A DNA stretch of 64,000 nt from BAIKAL-G1 sp943370385 (GCA_943370385.1 CALRQT020000015.1:1-64000), one strand, 5' to 3'. Shown: positions 53,190-61,958, counted from the stretch's first letter. Program-made: numbers and translations. Notes: generated by a model from the sequence alone, not told the origin.

Positions 53190-53555
53190 ATGGCCACCCT
53201 TTCCCGCAAACAGCAGACCCAGAAGCGTCACCGTCGCCTGCGCCGCCACCTCAACGGCAGCGCCGAGCGTCCACGCCTGGCTGTGTTCCGCTCCAACAAC
53301 CACATCTACGCCCAGCTCATCGACGACGACGCCCAGAGCACAATCTGCTCCGCGTCGACCCTCGACAAGGATCTGCGCGTCACGGTCAAAACCGGTGCCA
53401 CCTGCGATGCCTCCGTGGCCGTCGGCGAACTGGTTGCCCAGCGCGCCCTCGCCAAGGGCATCCAGCAGGTGGTCTTCGATCGAGGCGGCAACCTGTACCA
53501 CGGCCGGGTCAAGGCCCTGGCTGACGCCGCCCGGGAAGCGGGCCTTCAGTTCTGA
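53190..53555 (+). CDS. rplR: 50S ribosomal protein L18
   Basis: The 121-residue 5S-binding protein: RHRRLRRHLNGSAERPRLAV, FRSNNHIYAQLIDDDAQSTI, and a conserved end FDRGGNLYHGRVKALADAAR. Confidence 0.96.
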   Translation: MATLSRKQQTQKRHRRLRRHLNGSAERPRLAVFRSNNHIYAQLIDDDAQSTICSASTLDKDLRVTVKTGATCDASVAVGELVAQRALAKGIQQVVFDRGGNLYHGRVKALADAAREAGLQF

Positions 53556-53569
53556 TCCCTGCTCTCACC

Positions 53570-54244
53570 ATGACCGAAACCAACGATCAAATCCAGTCCA
53601 GCGACATTCCGGCGGCGTCCGACGTGCCCGCAGCAGCCGAGGGTCAACCGACCCGCGGTGGCGGTGGTGGCGGCGGCGGCCGTGGCGGTGAAGGCAAGGG
53701 CGGCGGCGACCGCCGCGGCGGTGGCGGCCGCGGCCGCGACAACCGCCGGGGCCAGGAGCGTGACTCCGAATGGCAGGAACGGGTGGTGCAAATCCGCCGC
53801 GTCTCCAAGACCGTCAAAGGCGGTAAAAAAATGAGCTTCCGAGCCATCGTTGTCGTCGGCAACGAGCGCGGCCAGGTGGGCGTCGGTGTGGGCAAGGCCG
53901 GTGATGTGATCGGAGCCGTCCGCAAGGGCGTCGCCGATGGCAAAAAGCACCTGGTCAAGGTGCCCCTCACCCGCCACAGCTCGATCCCCACCCTCAGCAA
54001 TGGCCGCGATGGCGCCGCCAGCGTCCTGATCCGTCCGGCTGCCCCTGGTACCGGGGTGATCGCGGGTGGCTCGATTCGCACGGTGCTGGAGCTCGCCGGC
54101 ATCAAAAACGTGCTGGCCAAGCGCCTCGGCTCGAAAACGCCACTAAACAATGCCCGCGCCGCCATGGAAGCCCTCCAGGGGCTGCGCACCCACAAGGAAA
54201 CCGCCAAGGAGCGGGGCATTTCCCTTGAGCAGATCTACTCCTGA
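53570..54244 (+). CDS. rpsE: 30S ribosomal protein S5 with Gly/Arg-rich N-terminal extension
   Basis: The C-terminal ~155 residues are standard S5 (WQERVVQIRRVSKTVKGGKK, FRAIVVVGNERGQVGVGVGK, GDVIGAVRKGVADGKKHLVK, and GVIAGGSIRTVLELAGIKN). Residues 29-64 before it are an unusual run of Gly and Arg with Asp/Lys (RGG-like repeats), and residues 1-28 are acidic/Ser/Ala. rpmD (L30), which follows rpsE in most bacteria, is absent, as in cyanobacteria generally. The ATG at 53570 has no rival. Confidence 0.97.
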   Translation: MTETNDQIQSSDIPAASDVPAAAEGQPTRGGGGGGGGRGGEGKGGGDRRGGGGRGRDNRRGQERDSEWQERVVQIRRVSKTVKGGKKMSFRAIVVVGNERGQVGVGVGKAGDVIGAVRKGVADGKKHLVKVPLTRHSSIPTLSNGRDGAASVLIRPAAPGTGVIAGGSIRTVLELAGIKNVLAKRLGSKTPLNNARAAMEALQGLRTHKETAKERGISLEQIYS

Positions 54245-54252
54245 GAACCGCC

Positions 54253-54705
54253 ATGACGCTTCGTCTTGAATCCCTCCAGCCCCAGGCTGGATCCCGTCGC
54301 CGCAAGACCCGCAAGGGCCGCGGCATCGCCGCCGGCCAGGGCGCCAGCTGTGGTTTCGGCATGCGCGGTCAGAAGTCCCGCTCGGGCCGTCCCACCCGCC
54401 CCGGTTTCGAGGGCGGCCAGATGCCCCTCTACCGGCGCGTGCCCAAGCTCAAGCACTTCACCCTGATCAACCCCAAGAACTTCACCGTCATCAACGTGGA
54501 GAACCTGGCTGATCTGGAGGCTGGCAGCACGGTCACCCTGGATTCCTTGGTGAAGGCCGGCATTGTCACCAGTCCCAAGTACCCGCTGAAGGTGCTTGGC
54601 AATGGCGACCTGGCCGTCAAGCTCACCGTTCAGGCGGCAGCCTTCACCGCCAGTGCCCGGGCCAAGATCGAAGCGGCCGGCGGCAGCTGCGACGTCACCG
54701 ACTGA
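54253..54705 (+). CDS. rplO: 50S ribosomal protein L15
   Basis: The 150-residue protein: TLRLESLQPQAGSRRRKTRK, GRGIAAGQGASCGFGMRGQK, SRSGRPTRPGFEGGQMPLYR, and VLGNGDLAVKLTVQAAAFTA. It is the last ribosomal gene before a strong terminator that separates it from secY. Confidence 0.97.
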   Translation: MTLRLESLQPQAGSRRRKTRKGRGIAAGQGASCGFGMRGQKSRSGRPTRPGFEGGQMPLYRRVPKLKHFTLINPKNFTVINVENLADLEAGSTVTLDSLVKAGIVTSPKYPLKVLGNGDLAVKLTVQAAAFTASARAKIEAAGGSCDVTD

Positions 54706-54737
54706 TCCGCCTTTGGACGCCCTTTCCTAAGGTTTTT

Positions 54738-54778
54738 CCGTCTGCCATGCCCCTAGGGCCGGGCAGACGGTTTTTTTT
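54738..54778 (+). terminator. strong intrinsic terminator between rplO and secY
   Basis: CCGTCTGCC and GGCAGACGG form a perfect 9-bp stem with a 15-nt loop that can itself pair (CCCTAGGG), followed by eight T. It lies 32 bp behind the rplO stop and 47 bp before the secY start, in the middle of the spc cluster. Confidence 0.93.
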
Positions 54779-54825
54779 CGCTTCCGCCCCTTCTCCCTCC
54801 CCCTTCCCCACCCCTTGTCGTCACC

Positions 54826-56145
54826 ATGCTCGTAAGCCGGGGCCGAAATCCCAGTGCCGGGGAAATCATCAGCCAACTGTTCCAGGCCAAGGCCCTGCGC
54901 GACCGGGTGCTGGTCACCCTGGGGCTGCTGCTGCTGGTGCGGCTGGGGATCTACATCCCCGTGCCCGGCATCGATCGCCTCGCCTTCCAGGACTTCATCG
55001 CCAAGGGCGGCCAACTGATTGGCTTCCTCGACATCTTCACCGGCGGCGGCATCTCCACCCTCGGGGTGTTCGGCCTGGGCATCCTGCCCTTCATCAACGC
55101 CTCGATCATCCTGCAGCTGCTCACGGCCGCCCTGCCCCAGCTGGAGGACCTCCAAAAGAATGAGGGCGAGGCCGGACGGCGCAAGATCGCCCAGATCACC
55201 CGCTATGTGGCCCTGGGCTGGGGCCTGCTGCAAAGCATCGTGTTTGCCCTGATCCTGCGGCCCTATGCCTCCGCCGGCACCACCGACCTGGTGTTTGTGG
55301 TGCAGACCTCCCTGGCCCTGGTGACGGGTTCGATGGTGGTGATGTGGATCAGTGAGGTGATCACCGAACGGGGCATCGGCCAGGGGGCCTCCCTGGTGAT
55401 CTTCGTCAACATCGTGGCCACCCTGCCCCAGGCCTTGGGCTCCACGATTGAACTGGCCCAGAGCGGCGACCGCAGCACCGTCGGCGGCATTGTGGTGCTT
55501 GTGATCGTGTTCCTGGTCACGATTGTGGGCATCATTTTTGTGCAGGAGGGCAACCGGCGCATCCCGATCATCAGCGCCAAACGCCAGGTGGGGGGCGCCA
55601 ACCTGCTGGCCGCCCGCCAGAGCTACCTGCCGCTGAAGCTCAACGCCGGCGGCGTGATGCCGATCATCTTTGCCTCGGCGGTGGTGTTCCTGCCCCTGAC
55701 GATCGCCAACATGACCAAGGCCCCCTGGTTGATCAAGGCGGCTGGCTACCTCAGCCCCAACAGCAGCACCCCCTGGCTCTATGCCCTGCTCTTCTTTGCC
55801 CTGATCTGCGGCTTTTCCTTCTTCTACGCCAGCCTGGCGGTCAACCCGATCGATATCGCCACCAACCTCAAGCGTTCCGGCGTCGCCGTGCCGGGGGTGC
55901 GACCCGGTTCGGCCACGGCCCTCTATCTCGGCAAGGTGCAGAACCGACTCACCCTGCTGGGGGGCCTGTTCCTGGGTGCCGTGGCGATCATCCCCTCGGC
56001 GGTTGAATCGGCCACCCAGGTGAAAACCTTCCAGGGCCTGGGGGCCACCTCCCTGCTGATCCTGGTGGGTGTGGCGATTGACACCGCCAAACAGGTGCAG
56101 ACCTACGTGATCTCCCAGCGCTATGAGGGCATGGTGCGGCAGTGA
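54826..56145 (+). CDS. secY: preprotein translocase subunit SecY
   Basis: The 439-residue channel protein has ten membrane segments by hydrophobicity. Family motifs are LGIYIPVPGIDRLAFQDFIA, LGVFGLGILPFINASIILQL, GIGQGASLVIFVNI, RQSYLPLKLNAGGVMPIIFA, and the C-terminal TYVISQRYEGMVRQ. It serves both plasma and thylakoid membranes in cyanobacteria. Because of the terminator just upstream, it needs read-through or a promoter in the 47 bp before its ATG. Confidence 0.97.
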   Translation: MLVSRGRNPSAGEIISQLFQAKALRDRVLVTLGLLLLVRLGIYIPVPGIDRLAFQDFIAKGGQLIGFLDIFTGGGISTLGVFGLGILPFINASIILQLLTAALPQLEDLQKNEGEAGRRKIAQITRYVALGWGLLQSIVFALILRPYASAGTTDLVFVVQTSLALVTGSMVVMWISEVITERGIGQGASLVIFVNIVATLPQALGSTIELAQSGDRSTVGGIVVLVIVFLVTIVGIIFVQEGNRRIPIISAKRQVGGANLLAARQSYLPLKLNAGGVMPIIFASAVVFLPLTIANMTKAPWLIKAAGYLSPNSSTPWLYALLFFALICGFSFFYASLAVNPIDIATNLKRSGVAVPGVRPGSATALYLGKVQNRLTLLGGLFLGAVAIIPSAVESATQVKTFQGLGATSLLILVGVAIDTAKQVQTYVISQRYEGMVRQ

Positions 56146-56248
56146 GCCGGCCAGCGCCCCGATCCGCCCTTGAAACCGCTCCCGGGCCTGAGCCTGGGCT
56201 CCTGAGCCATCCCGGCCTGGCTCTCCCCCGTCCCTTCGCAAGCCCTTG

Positions 56249-56797
56249 ATGAAACAACGCCTTCTCTTCCTTGGCCCCCCCGGCGCCGGCAAGGGCACCC
56301 AGGCCGAGCGCCTGGCCGCCAGCCAAGGGCTCTTGCACCTCTCCACCGGCGACCTGCTGCGGGCTGAGGTGGCCGCGGGCACGGAGCTGGGCCGCGAGGC
56401 GGAGGCGGTGATGGCCCGGGGCGAACTGGTGAGTGATGGGCTGGTGCTGGCGATCGTGCGCAGCCGCCTGGAGGGCCACGGCGGCGGCTGGCTGCTGGAT
56501 GGCTTTCCCCGCAACCTGGTGCAAGCCGAAGCCCTCAACGCCCTCCTGGAGGAGCTGGCCCAGCAGATCGAGCTGGTGGTGCTGATGGAGCTCGACGACG
56601 ACCTGCTGATCCAGCGCCTGCTGGGCCGGGGCCGGGCCGACGACAACGAGGCGGTGATCCGCCACCGGATGGAGGTGTACCGGCAGCAAACCGAGCCCCT
56701 GATCAGCTACTACCGCCAGCGCCAGCTGCTGGAACCGGTCGAGGCCTCCGGCAGCGTCGAGGCCATTGCAGCTCGGATCCAGGAGCTGACCCGTTGA
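56249..56797 (+). CDS. adk: adenylate kinase
   Basis: The 182-residue short-lid enzyme: P-loop LFLGPPGAGKGTQAERLA, LHLSTGDLLRAEVAAGTELG, GWLLDGFPRNLVQAEAL, and VIRHRMEVYRQQTEPLISYY. It catalyses ATP + AMP = 2 ADP. It follows secY in the usual cyanobacterial order. infA does not follow; rpmJ is next, 45 bp on. ATG 56249 is used, not the TTG directly before it. Confidence 0.96.
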   Translation: MKQRLLFLGPPGAGKGTQAERLAASQGLLHLSTGDLLRAEVAAGTELGREAEAVMARGELVSDGLVLAIVRSRLEGHGGGWLLDGFPRNLVQAEALNALLEELAQQIELVVLMELDDDLLIQRLLGRGRADDNEAVIRHRMEVYRQQTEPLISYYRQRQLLEPVEASGSVEAIAARIQELTR

Positions 56798-56842
56798 CCA
56801 ATGTGGTAGGGTCGTCGTTTGGAAATTGGAGAGCCCACACCC

Positions 56843-56956
56843 ATGAAGGTGCGTGCCTCGGTCAAGAAGATGTGCGACAAGTGCCGGGTGATCCGCCGCC
56901 ATGGTCGGGTGATGGTGATCTGCACCAACCCCAAGCACAAGCAGCGCCAGGGTTGA
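56843..56956 (+). CDS. rpmJ: 50S ribosomal protein L36
   Basis: The 37-residue protein starts MKVRASVKKMCDKCRVIRRH. Zinc ligands Cys11, Cys14, Cys27 and His32 are intact, so it is the zinc-binding (C+) form. GGAGAGCC lies upstream as a ribosome site. A 223-bp gap follows before rpsM, with a CCCAACCG/CGGTTGGG hairpin at 57132-57151. Confidence 0.97.
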   Translation: MKVRASVKKMCDKCRVIRRHGRVMVICTNPKHKQRQG

Positions 56957-57179
56957 TCCAACCCTGAGTCCCTTGTCGTTCCATCCAACGCTCTGGATCC
57001 CTGTCTAAACGGCAGCCCCAGGCTCCCAAGTCGGCTCCGGCCCACCTGGGTTCGGTCCTGCACCTGCAGGCCCCGCTCCACGGTCCACTCAAGTCAGGCC
57101 CAATCGGGCCCCTGAGCTGAACCCACCCCCGCCCAACCGCCTCCGGTTGGGCCCCAACTGCCCAACTGATCGTTTTTTC

Positions 57180-57545
57180 GTGGCTCGGATCGCCGGTGTC
57201 GACATTCCTCGTGACAAGAGGATCGAGATTGCTCTCACCTACGTGTATGGCATCGGGTTGACCCGGGCCCAGAAAATCATTGCCAAGTCAGGCGTGAACC
57301 CGGACATCCGGGTCAAGGATCTGGAGGACGCCGACGTGCAGAAACTGCGCGCCGCCGTCGAAAGCTTCACCCTGGAAGGCGACCTGCGCCGCCAGGAGGG
57401 CATGGCCCTCAAGCGCCTCCAGGACATCGGCTGCGTCCGTGGTCGTCGCCATCGGGCCGGCCTGCCGGTTCGGGGCCAACGCACCCGCACCAATGCCCGC
57501 ACCCGCCGCGGTGCCCGCAAAACCGTGGCTGGCAAGAAGAAATAG
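57180..57545 (+). CDS. rpsM: 30S ribosomal protein S13
   Basis: The 121-residue protein reads ARIAGVDIPRDKRIEIALTY from the second residue. GTG 57180 gives the standard length; an in-frame start farther upstream at 57147 is not needed. The C-terminal RGQRTRTNARTRRGARKTVA tail contacts the P-site tRNA. It lies 223 bp from rpmJ, long enough for an internal promoter or leader. Confidence 0.95.
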   Translation: MARIAGVDIPRDKRIEIALTYVYGIGLTRAQKIIAKSGVNPDIRVKDLEDADVQKLRAAVESFTLEGDLRRQEGMALKRLQDIGCVRGRRHRAGLPVRGQRTRTNARTRRGARKTVAGKKK

Positions 57546-57602
57546 GCCGCCCACTGAGCCCCATCGAGCGGCTCCTCTCCCGACTCCCCTACCCCCAGGT
57601 CC

Positions 57603-57995
57603 ATGGCCAAGCCAGCCAAAAAATCAGGCGCGAAGAAGACCAAGCGCAACGTGCCCAACGGTGTCGCCCACATCCAGAGCACCTTCAACAACACGATCGT
57701 GTCGATCACCGACACGGCCGGTGAGGTGATCTCCTGGTCCTCGGCCGGCGCCAGTGGCTTCAAAGGGGCCCGTAAAGGCACCCCCTTCGCGGCCCAAACG
57801 GCGGCGGAAGCCGCCGGTCGTCGCGCCCTGGAACAGGGCATGCGCCAGATCGAAGTGCTGGTGCGGGGCCCCGGCTCCGGCCGTGAAACGGCGATCCGCG
57901 CCCTGCAGGTGGCCGGCCTGGAAATCACCCTGATCCGGGATGTCACGCCGCTGCCCCACAACGGTTGCCGCCGCGCCAAGCGTCGCCGGGTCTGA
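57603..57995 (+). CDS. rpsK: 30S ribosomal protein S11
   Basis: The 130-residue platform protein: GVAHIQSTFNNTIVSITDTA, SAGASGFKGARKGTPFAAQT, and the end RDVTPLPHNGCRRAKRRRV. rpsD, which separates rpsK and rpoA in many bacteria, is absent here. Confidence 0.97.
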   Translation: MAKPAKKSGAKKTKRNVPNGVAHIQSTFNNTIVSITDTAGEVISWSSAGASGFKGARKGTPFAAQTAAEAAGRRALEQGMRQIEVLVRGPGSGRETAIRALQVAGLEITLIRDVTPLPHNGCRRAKRRRV

Positions 57996-58054
57996 TCCAG
58001 ACCGGCGCCCCAGGCCCCAGGCGGGCCCAATTCTTTCCTTTTGAGCCTCAGACC

Positions 58055-58993
58055 GTGCTGCAGTATCAGATTGATCGGGTCGAGCACCAGATCGCCGAAG
58101 ACCGTTCCCAAACGGGCGTGTTCGTGATCGGGCCCCTCGATCGGGGCCAGGCCATCACCCTGGGCAACTCCCTGCGGCGGGTGCTGATGGGCTCCCTCGA
58201 GGGCAGCGCCATTACGGCGGTGCGCATTGCCGGGGTTAACCACGAATACGCCACCGTGCCGGGCGTCCGCGAGGACGTGCTCGACATCCTGCTCAACTGC
58301 AAGGAAGTGGCCGTCAACAGCCGCAACCGCGAGCTTGAGATCGGCCGGCTGGTCGTCACCGGTCCTGCCACCGTCACGGCCTCCCACCTGCAGTTTTCCT
58401 CCCAGGTTCAGGTGATCGACGGCAACCGGCCGATCGCCACCGTGGCCGAAGGCTTCGGTCTGGAGCTCGAGGTCCATGTGGAGCGGGGCGTCGGCTACCG
58501 CCCCGTGGATCGCCGCCACGAGGACAGCAGCGCCATCGACCTGCTCCAGATCGATGCGGTGTTCATGCCCGTGCGCCGGGTCAACTACACGGTGGATGAA
58601 ACCGCCGTGGGTGAAGGCGGCTCGGCCCGCGAGCGCCTGCGCCTGGAAATCCAAACCGATGGCTCCGTCACCCCTGACGACGCCATGGCCCAGGCCGCTA
58701 ACCAGCTGATCGCCCTGTTCCAGCCCCTCGCCAGCCTCACCATGGCTGACGAACCCGGCCTGGAGCCCGAGCCTTCGGCTGAGGCCCAGATCCCCCTGGA
58801 GGAGCTCAACCTGTCGGTGCGCGCCTACAACTGCCTCAAGCGGGCCCAGGTGAATTCCGTCTCCGACCTGATGGGCTTCAGCTACGAAGACCTGCTCGAG
58901 ATCAAGAACTTCGGTTCCAAGTCGGCCGACGAGGTGATCGAAGCCCTCGAGCGCATCGGCATCTCCCTGCCCCAGAGCCGCACCACCGCCTGA
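58055..58993 (+). CDS. rpoA: RNA polymerase subunit alpha
   Basis: The 312-residue protein has the N-terminal assembly domain (LDRGQAITLGNSLRRVLMGS, EDVLDILLNCKEV) and a C-terminal domain with the helix-hairpin-helix end (LNLSVRAYNCLKRAQVNSVS, then DLLEIKNFGSKSADEVIEAL). GTG 58055 (then LQYQIDRVEHQ) is the likely start, since homologues begin at that residue. Confidence 0.96.
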   Translation: MLQYQIDRVEHQIAEDRSQTGVFVIGPLDRGQAITLGNSLRRVLMGSLEGSAITAVRIAGVNHEYATVPGVREDVLDILLNCKEVAVNSRNRELEIGRLVVTGPATVTASHLQFSSQVQVIDGNRPIATVAEGFGLELEVHVERGVGYRPVDRRHEDSSAIDLLQIDAVFMPVRRVNYTVDETAVGEGGSARERLRLEIQTDGSVTPDDAMAQAANQLIALFQPLASLTMADEPGLEPEPSAEAQIPLEELNLSVRAYNCLKRAQVNSVSDLMGFSYEDLLEIKNFGSKSADEVIEALERIGISLPQSRTTA

Positions 58994-59069
58994 TCGGCCA
59001 GCTCCGGCACCCCCTGCCGATCAGCCCTGAGCCGCACCACCGCCCGAATCGCTTTCTCGCCCCAGACCC

Positions 59070-59420
59070 ATGCGCCACCAGTGCCGAGTCCCCATGTTGG
59101 GACGCCCCGCCGACCAACGCAAAGCCCTGCTGCGCGGTCTGGCCACCCAGCTGATCCGCGAAGGTCGCGTCACCACCACCAAAGCGCGGGCCAAGGCCCT
59201 GCGCGATGAGACGGAGCGCATGATCACCCTGGCCAAGGACGGCACCCTGGCCGCCCGCCGCCGGGCGATTGGCTACATCTACGACAAGCAGCTGGTGCAC
59301 GCCCTGTTTGACAAGGCCCAGGAGCGTTACGGCGACCGCAACGGCGGTTACACCCGCATCATCCGCACGGTGCCCCGCCGGGGCGACAACGCCGAGATGG
59401 CGATCATCGAGCTGGTCTGA
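59070..59420 (+). CDS. rplQ: 50S ribosomal protein L17
   Basis: The 116-residue protein: MRHQCRVPMLGRPADQRKAL, EGRVTTTKARAKALRDETER, and a C-terminal RRGDNAEMAIIELV. Standard cyanobacterial form. Confidence 0.97.
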   Translation: MRHQCRVPMLGRPADQRKALLRGLATQLIREGRVTTTKARAKALRDETERMITLAKDGTLAARRRAIGYIYDKQLVHALFDKAQERYGDRNGGYTRIIRTVPRRGDNAEMAIIELV

Positions 59421-59512
59421 GTACCAGGCCCCCTCGCCCCCGCGGCAGCGGCCCCCGGTTTCTCCCCCCAACCCCTCTGCCGCGCTGGACTCACCTCCAT
59501 CGCGGCTTTTTC

Positions 59513-60472
59513 ATGGATCCCTCGCTCGTCCAGCCCAGTCCAACCAGCACCAGCCCTGAGGCCAGCGCCAGCCCCGGGGCCGGCCCCAGCGTCGATCCAG
59601 GCCCAGGGGCCCCGGGCACCCGGCGCATCGCCATCTGCCTGCAATACGACGGCAGCGCCTACTGCGGCTGGCAGCGCCAACCCCACCACCCCAGCGTCCA
59701 GGAGACCCTGGAAGGGGCGATTGCCCAGCTCGACCCCCACCGGCCCGCCACGGCGGTGGCCGCCGGCCGCACCGACAGCGGCGTGCATGCGGCCGGCCAG
59801 GTGGTCCATTTCGATGTGGCCGGTCCGATCCCCGCCCAGCGCTGGGCACCCGCCCTCAATGGCCGGCTGCCCGCCAGCATCCGGGTGCGGGCCGCCCGGG
59901 AGGTGCCCGCCAGCTGGCACGCCTGCTTCTCGGCCCGCTATCGCCGTTACCGCTACACCCTCTACAACGGAGCGATTCCCAACCTGTTCCTCAGCCCCTG
60001 GAGCTGGCACCGCTACCAGAGCCGGCTCGATGAGGGCCTGATGGCGGCGGCCCTGGACGACCTGCTCGGTGAGCACGACTTCTCCGCCTTCATGCGGGCC
60101 GGCAGCAGCCGCGCCCATGGCCGCACCACCGTGCAGGCTGTGGAACTGGAGCGCCAGGGCGACCTCGTGGTGGCCGAGATCCAGGCCAGCGGCTTCCTGT
60201 ACGGCATGGTGCGCCTGCTGGTGGGCCAGCTGGTGGCCGTGGGCGAAGGGCGCTTGAGCCTGGCTGATTTCCAGCGGCGCTGGCGCACCCAGGCCCGCTC
60301 GGAGGTGAAGGAGGCTGCGCCTCCCCAGGGGCTCTGCCTGCTGCGGGTTGGCTACCCCGAACCGCTGTTCCCAAAAGCGGCGTGGTACGCTAGTCAACCA
60401 CGGTATTTGCTTGGGTCAAGCGATTGTCTTGGGTCCAACGCTCCCGGCCCAGCCGCGGAGCCTGGCCCCTGA
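59513..60472 (+). CDS. truA: tRNA pseudouridine synthase A
   Basis: The 319-residue enzyme makes pseudouridine at positions 38-40 of the tRNA anticodon arm. The catalytic Asp is in AGRTDSGVHAAGQVVHF; other motifs are LQYDGSAYCGWQRQPHHPSV and FLYGMVRLLVGQLVAVGEG. The first ~35 residues (Ser/Pro/Gly-rich) and the last ~30 (after YPEPLFPKAAWY) are variable extensions. It is in the usual place between rplQ and rplM. Confidence 0.95.
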   Translation: MDPSLVQPSPTSTSPEASASPGAGPSVDPGPGAPGTRRIAICLQYDGSAYCGWQRQPHHPSVQETLEGAIAQLDPHRPATAVAAGRTDSGVHAAGQVVHFDVAGPIPAQRWAPALNGRLPASIRVRAAREVPASWHACFSARYRRYRYTLYNGAIPNLFLSPWSWHRYQSRLDEGLMAAALDDLLGEHDFSAFMRAGSSRAHGRTTVQAVELERQGDLVVAEIQASGFLYGMVRLLVGQLVAVGEGRLSLADFQRRWRTQARSEVKEAAPPQGLCLLRVGYPEPLFPKAAWYASQPRYLLGSSDCLGSNAPGPAAEPGP

Positions 60473-60725
60473 ACCTGGGTACCCCCTTCAAGGCAGCCCG
60501 GTTCCAAGGAGATTCCCAAACCCAGGGCCGATCAAGCGATCCAGGCCCCCCGTGCAATCGATCGAGCCCCGATCTCGCCCGAGCCTGGCCCCCAGGCCCG
60601 GGACGCCGAAGAGGTAAGGTCGTTTGTACGAGCTTCTGCCACCTGCCCGCTCAGGTGAGCTGCCGTTCCCTGTCCAGCCCCATCTCCCCCGATGGCGCGC
60701 TACCCCGATCCGGCCCGCCGGCGCG

Positions 60726-61178
60726 ATGAACAAGACTCTCGTCCCCAACATTGATGCTTCCGACCGCCAGTGGTTTCTGGTGGATGCGGAGAATCAAACC
60801 CTGGGCCGCCTCGCCAGCGAGGTCGCCCAAGTTCTTCGGGGCAAGAACAACCCCAACTACGCCCCCCACCTCGACACCGGTGACTTCGTCGTCATCGTCA
60901 ATGCCGAAAAGGTGAAGGTGAGCGGCAACAAGGCCACCCAGAAGGTCTATCGCCGCCATTCCGGTCGTCCCGGTGGCATGAAGACCGAAAGCTTCGCCGC
61001 CCTGCAGGCCCGCCTGCCCGAGCGGATCATCGAGAAAGCGATCAAGGGCATGCTTCCCCACAACGCCCTCGGCCGCCAGCTGTTCCGCAAGCTGAAGGTT
61101 TACAAGGGTGTGGAGCATCCCCACGCTGCCCAGCAACCCAAGGTTCTCGCGCTCGATCCCGCCACCACCGCATCATGA
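60726..61178 (+). CDS. rplM: 50S ribosomal protein L13
   Basis: The 150-residue protein: LVDAENQTLGRLASEVAQVL, NPNYAPHLDTGDFVVIVNAE, and GMLPHNALGRQLFRKLKVYK. The ATG at 60726 gives the family start MNKTLVPN. The 253-bp gap after truA could hold a promoter. rpsI overlaps by four bases (ATGA). Confidence 0.96.
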   Translation: MNKTLVPNIDASDRQWFLVDAENQTLGRLASEVAQVLRGKNNPNYAPHLDTGDFVVIVNAEKVKVSGNKATQKVYRRHSGRPGGMKTESFAALQARLPERIIEKAIKGMLPHNALGRQLFRKLKVYKGVEHPHAAQQPKVLALDPATTAS

Positions 61179-61582
61179 GCACCTCCAACAACCGCGTCGT
61201 CTACTGGGGAACGGGTCGTCGCAAGACCTCCGTGGCCCGCGTTCGGGTGGTCCCCGGCACCGGCGCCATCACCATTAATGGCCGCCCCGGCGACAACTAC
61301 CTGAACTACAACCCCGCCTACCTGGCGGCGGTGAAGGCTCCTCTCCAGACCCTGGGCCTTTCTAGCGAGTACGACCTGCTGGTTAACGTGCGCGGCGGCG
61401 GCCTCACCGGCCAGTCCGATGCGATCAAGCAGGGTACGGCCCGGGCCCTCTGCGACCTGTCCCCCGACAACCGCAAGCCCCTCAAGACCGAAGGCCACCT
61501 CAGCCGCGATCCCCGCGCCAAGGAGCGTCGTAAGTACGGTCTGAAGAAAGCCCGTAAGGCTCCCCAGTTCTCCAAGCGCTGA
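61175..61582 (+). CDS. rpsI: 30S ribosomal protein S9
   Basis: The 135-residue protein: YWGTGRRKTSVARVRVVPGT, and the C-terminal SRDPRAKERRKYGLKKARKA ending QFSKR, the tail that contacts P-site tRNA. Coupled to rplM by the ATGA overlap. Confidence 0.97.
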   Translation: MSTSNNRVVYWGTGRRKTSVARVRVVPGTGAITINGRPGDNYLNYNPAYLAAVKAPLQTLGLSSEYDLLVNVRGGGLTGQSDAIKQGTARALCDLSPDNRKPLKTEGHLSRDPRAKERRKYGLKKARKAPQFSKR

Positions 61583-61590
61583 TTTTCGCC

Positions 61591-61872
61591 ATGGCCAAGC
61601 CCGACATCCATCCCACCTGGTATCCCGATGCCAAGGTGATCTGCAATGGAGAGGTGGTCATGACCACCGGCTCCACCTCGCCCGAGCTCCACGTCGACGT
61701 GTGGAGTGGCAACCACCCCTTCTATACCGGCACCCAGAAAATCCTCGACACCGAGGGCCGGGTGGATCGCTTTATGCGCAAGTACGGCATGGGTGGCAGC
61801 CCCAGCGCCGTCGCGGCGGCCGAAAAGGCAGCTGCAGAGACGGCCCCCGAAGCCGCCAGCACCGAAGCCTGA
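61591..61872 (+). CDS. rpmE: 50S ribosomal protein L31
   Basis: The 93-residue protein: KPDIHPTWYPDAKVICNGEV, SWTST-type region MTTGSTSPELHVDVWSGNHP, then FYTGTQKILDTEGRVDRFMR. The zinc CxxC is missing (one Cys only), so it is a C-minus form. An Ala/Glu-rich tail of ~25 residues follows the conserved part. A terminator comes next. Confidence 0.95.
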   Translation: MAKPDIHPTWYPDAKVICNGEVVMTTGSTSPELHVDVWSGNHPFYTGTQKILDTEGRVDRFMRKYGMGGSPSAVAAAEKAAAETAPEAASTEA

Positions 61873-61904
61873 GGTCGGAACGCGCAGTTCCCCCCTTGTA
61901 CGCC

Positions 61905-61933
61905 GCCGGATGCTCCAGGGCATCCGGCTTTTT
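61905..61933 (+). terminator. intrinsic terminator after rpmE
   Basis: GCCGGATGC and GCATCCGGC form a 9-bp stem with a 6-nt loop, followed by five T. It ends the ribosomal run; prfA begins 25 bp later. Confidence 0.92.
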
Positions 61934-61958
61934 GCTGTCCCTGCGGGGGCCCCGAGCC

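Noticed and set aside
54727..56646. 639-codon frame antisense to secY/adk
   Set aside because: Covers two certain genes and a terminator; the product is Gln/His/Gly-rich without recognisable motifs.
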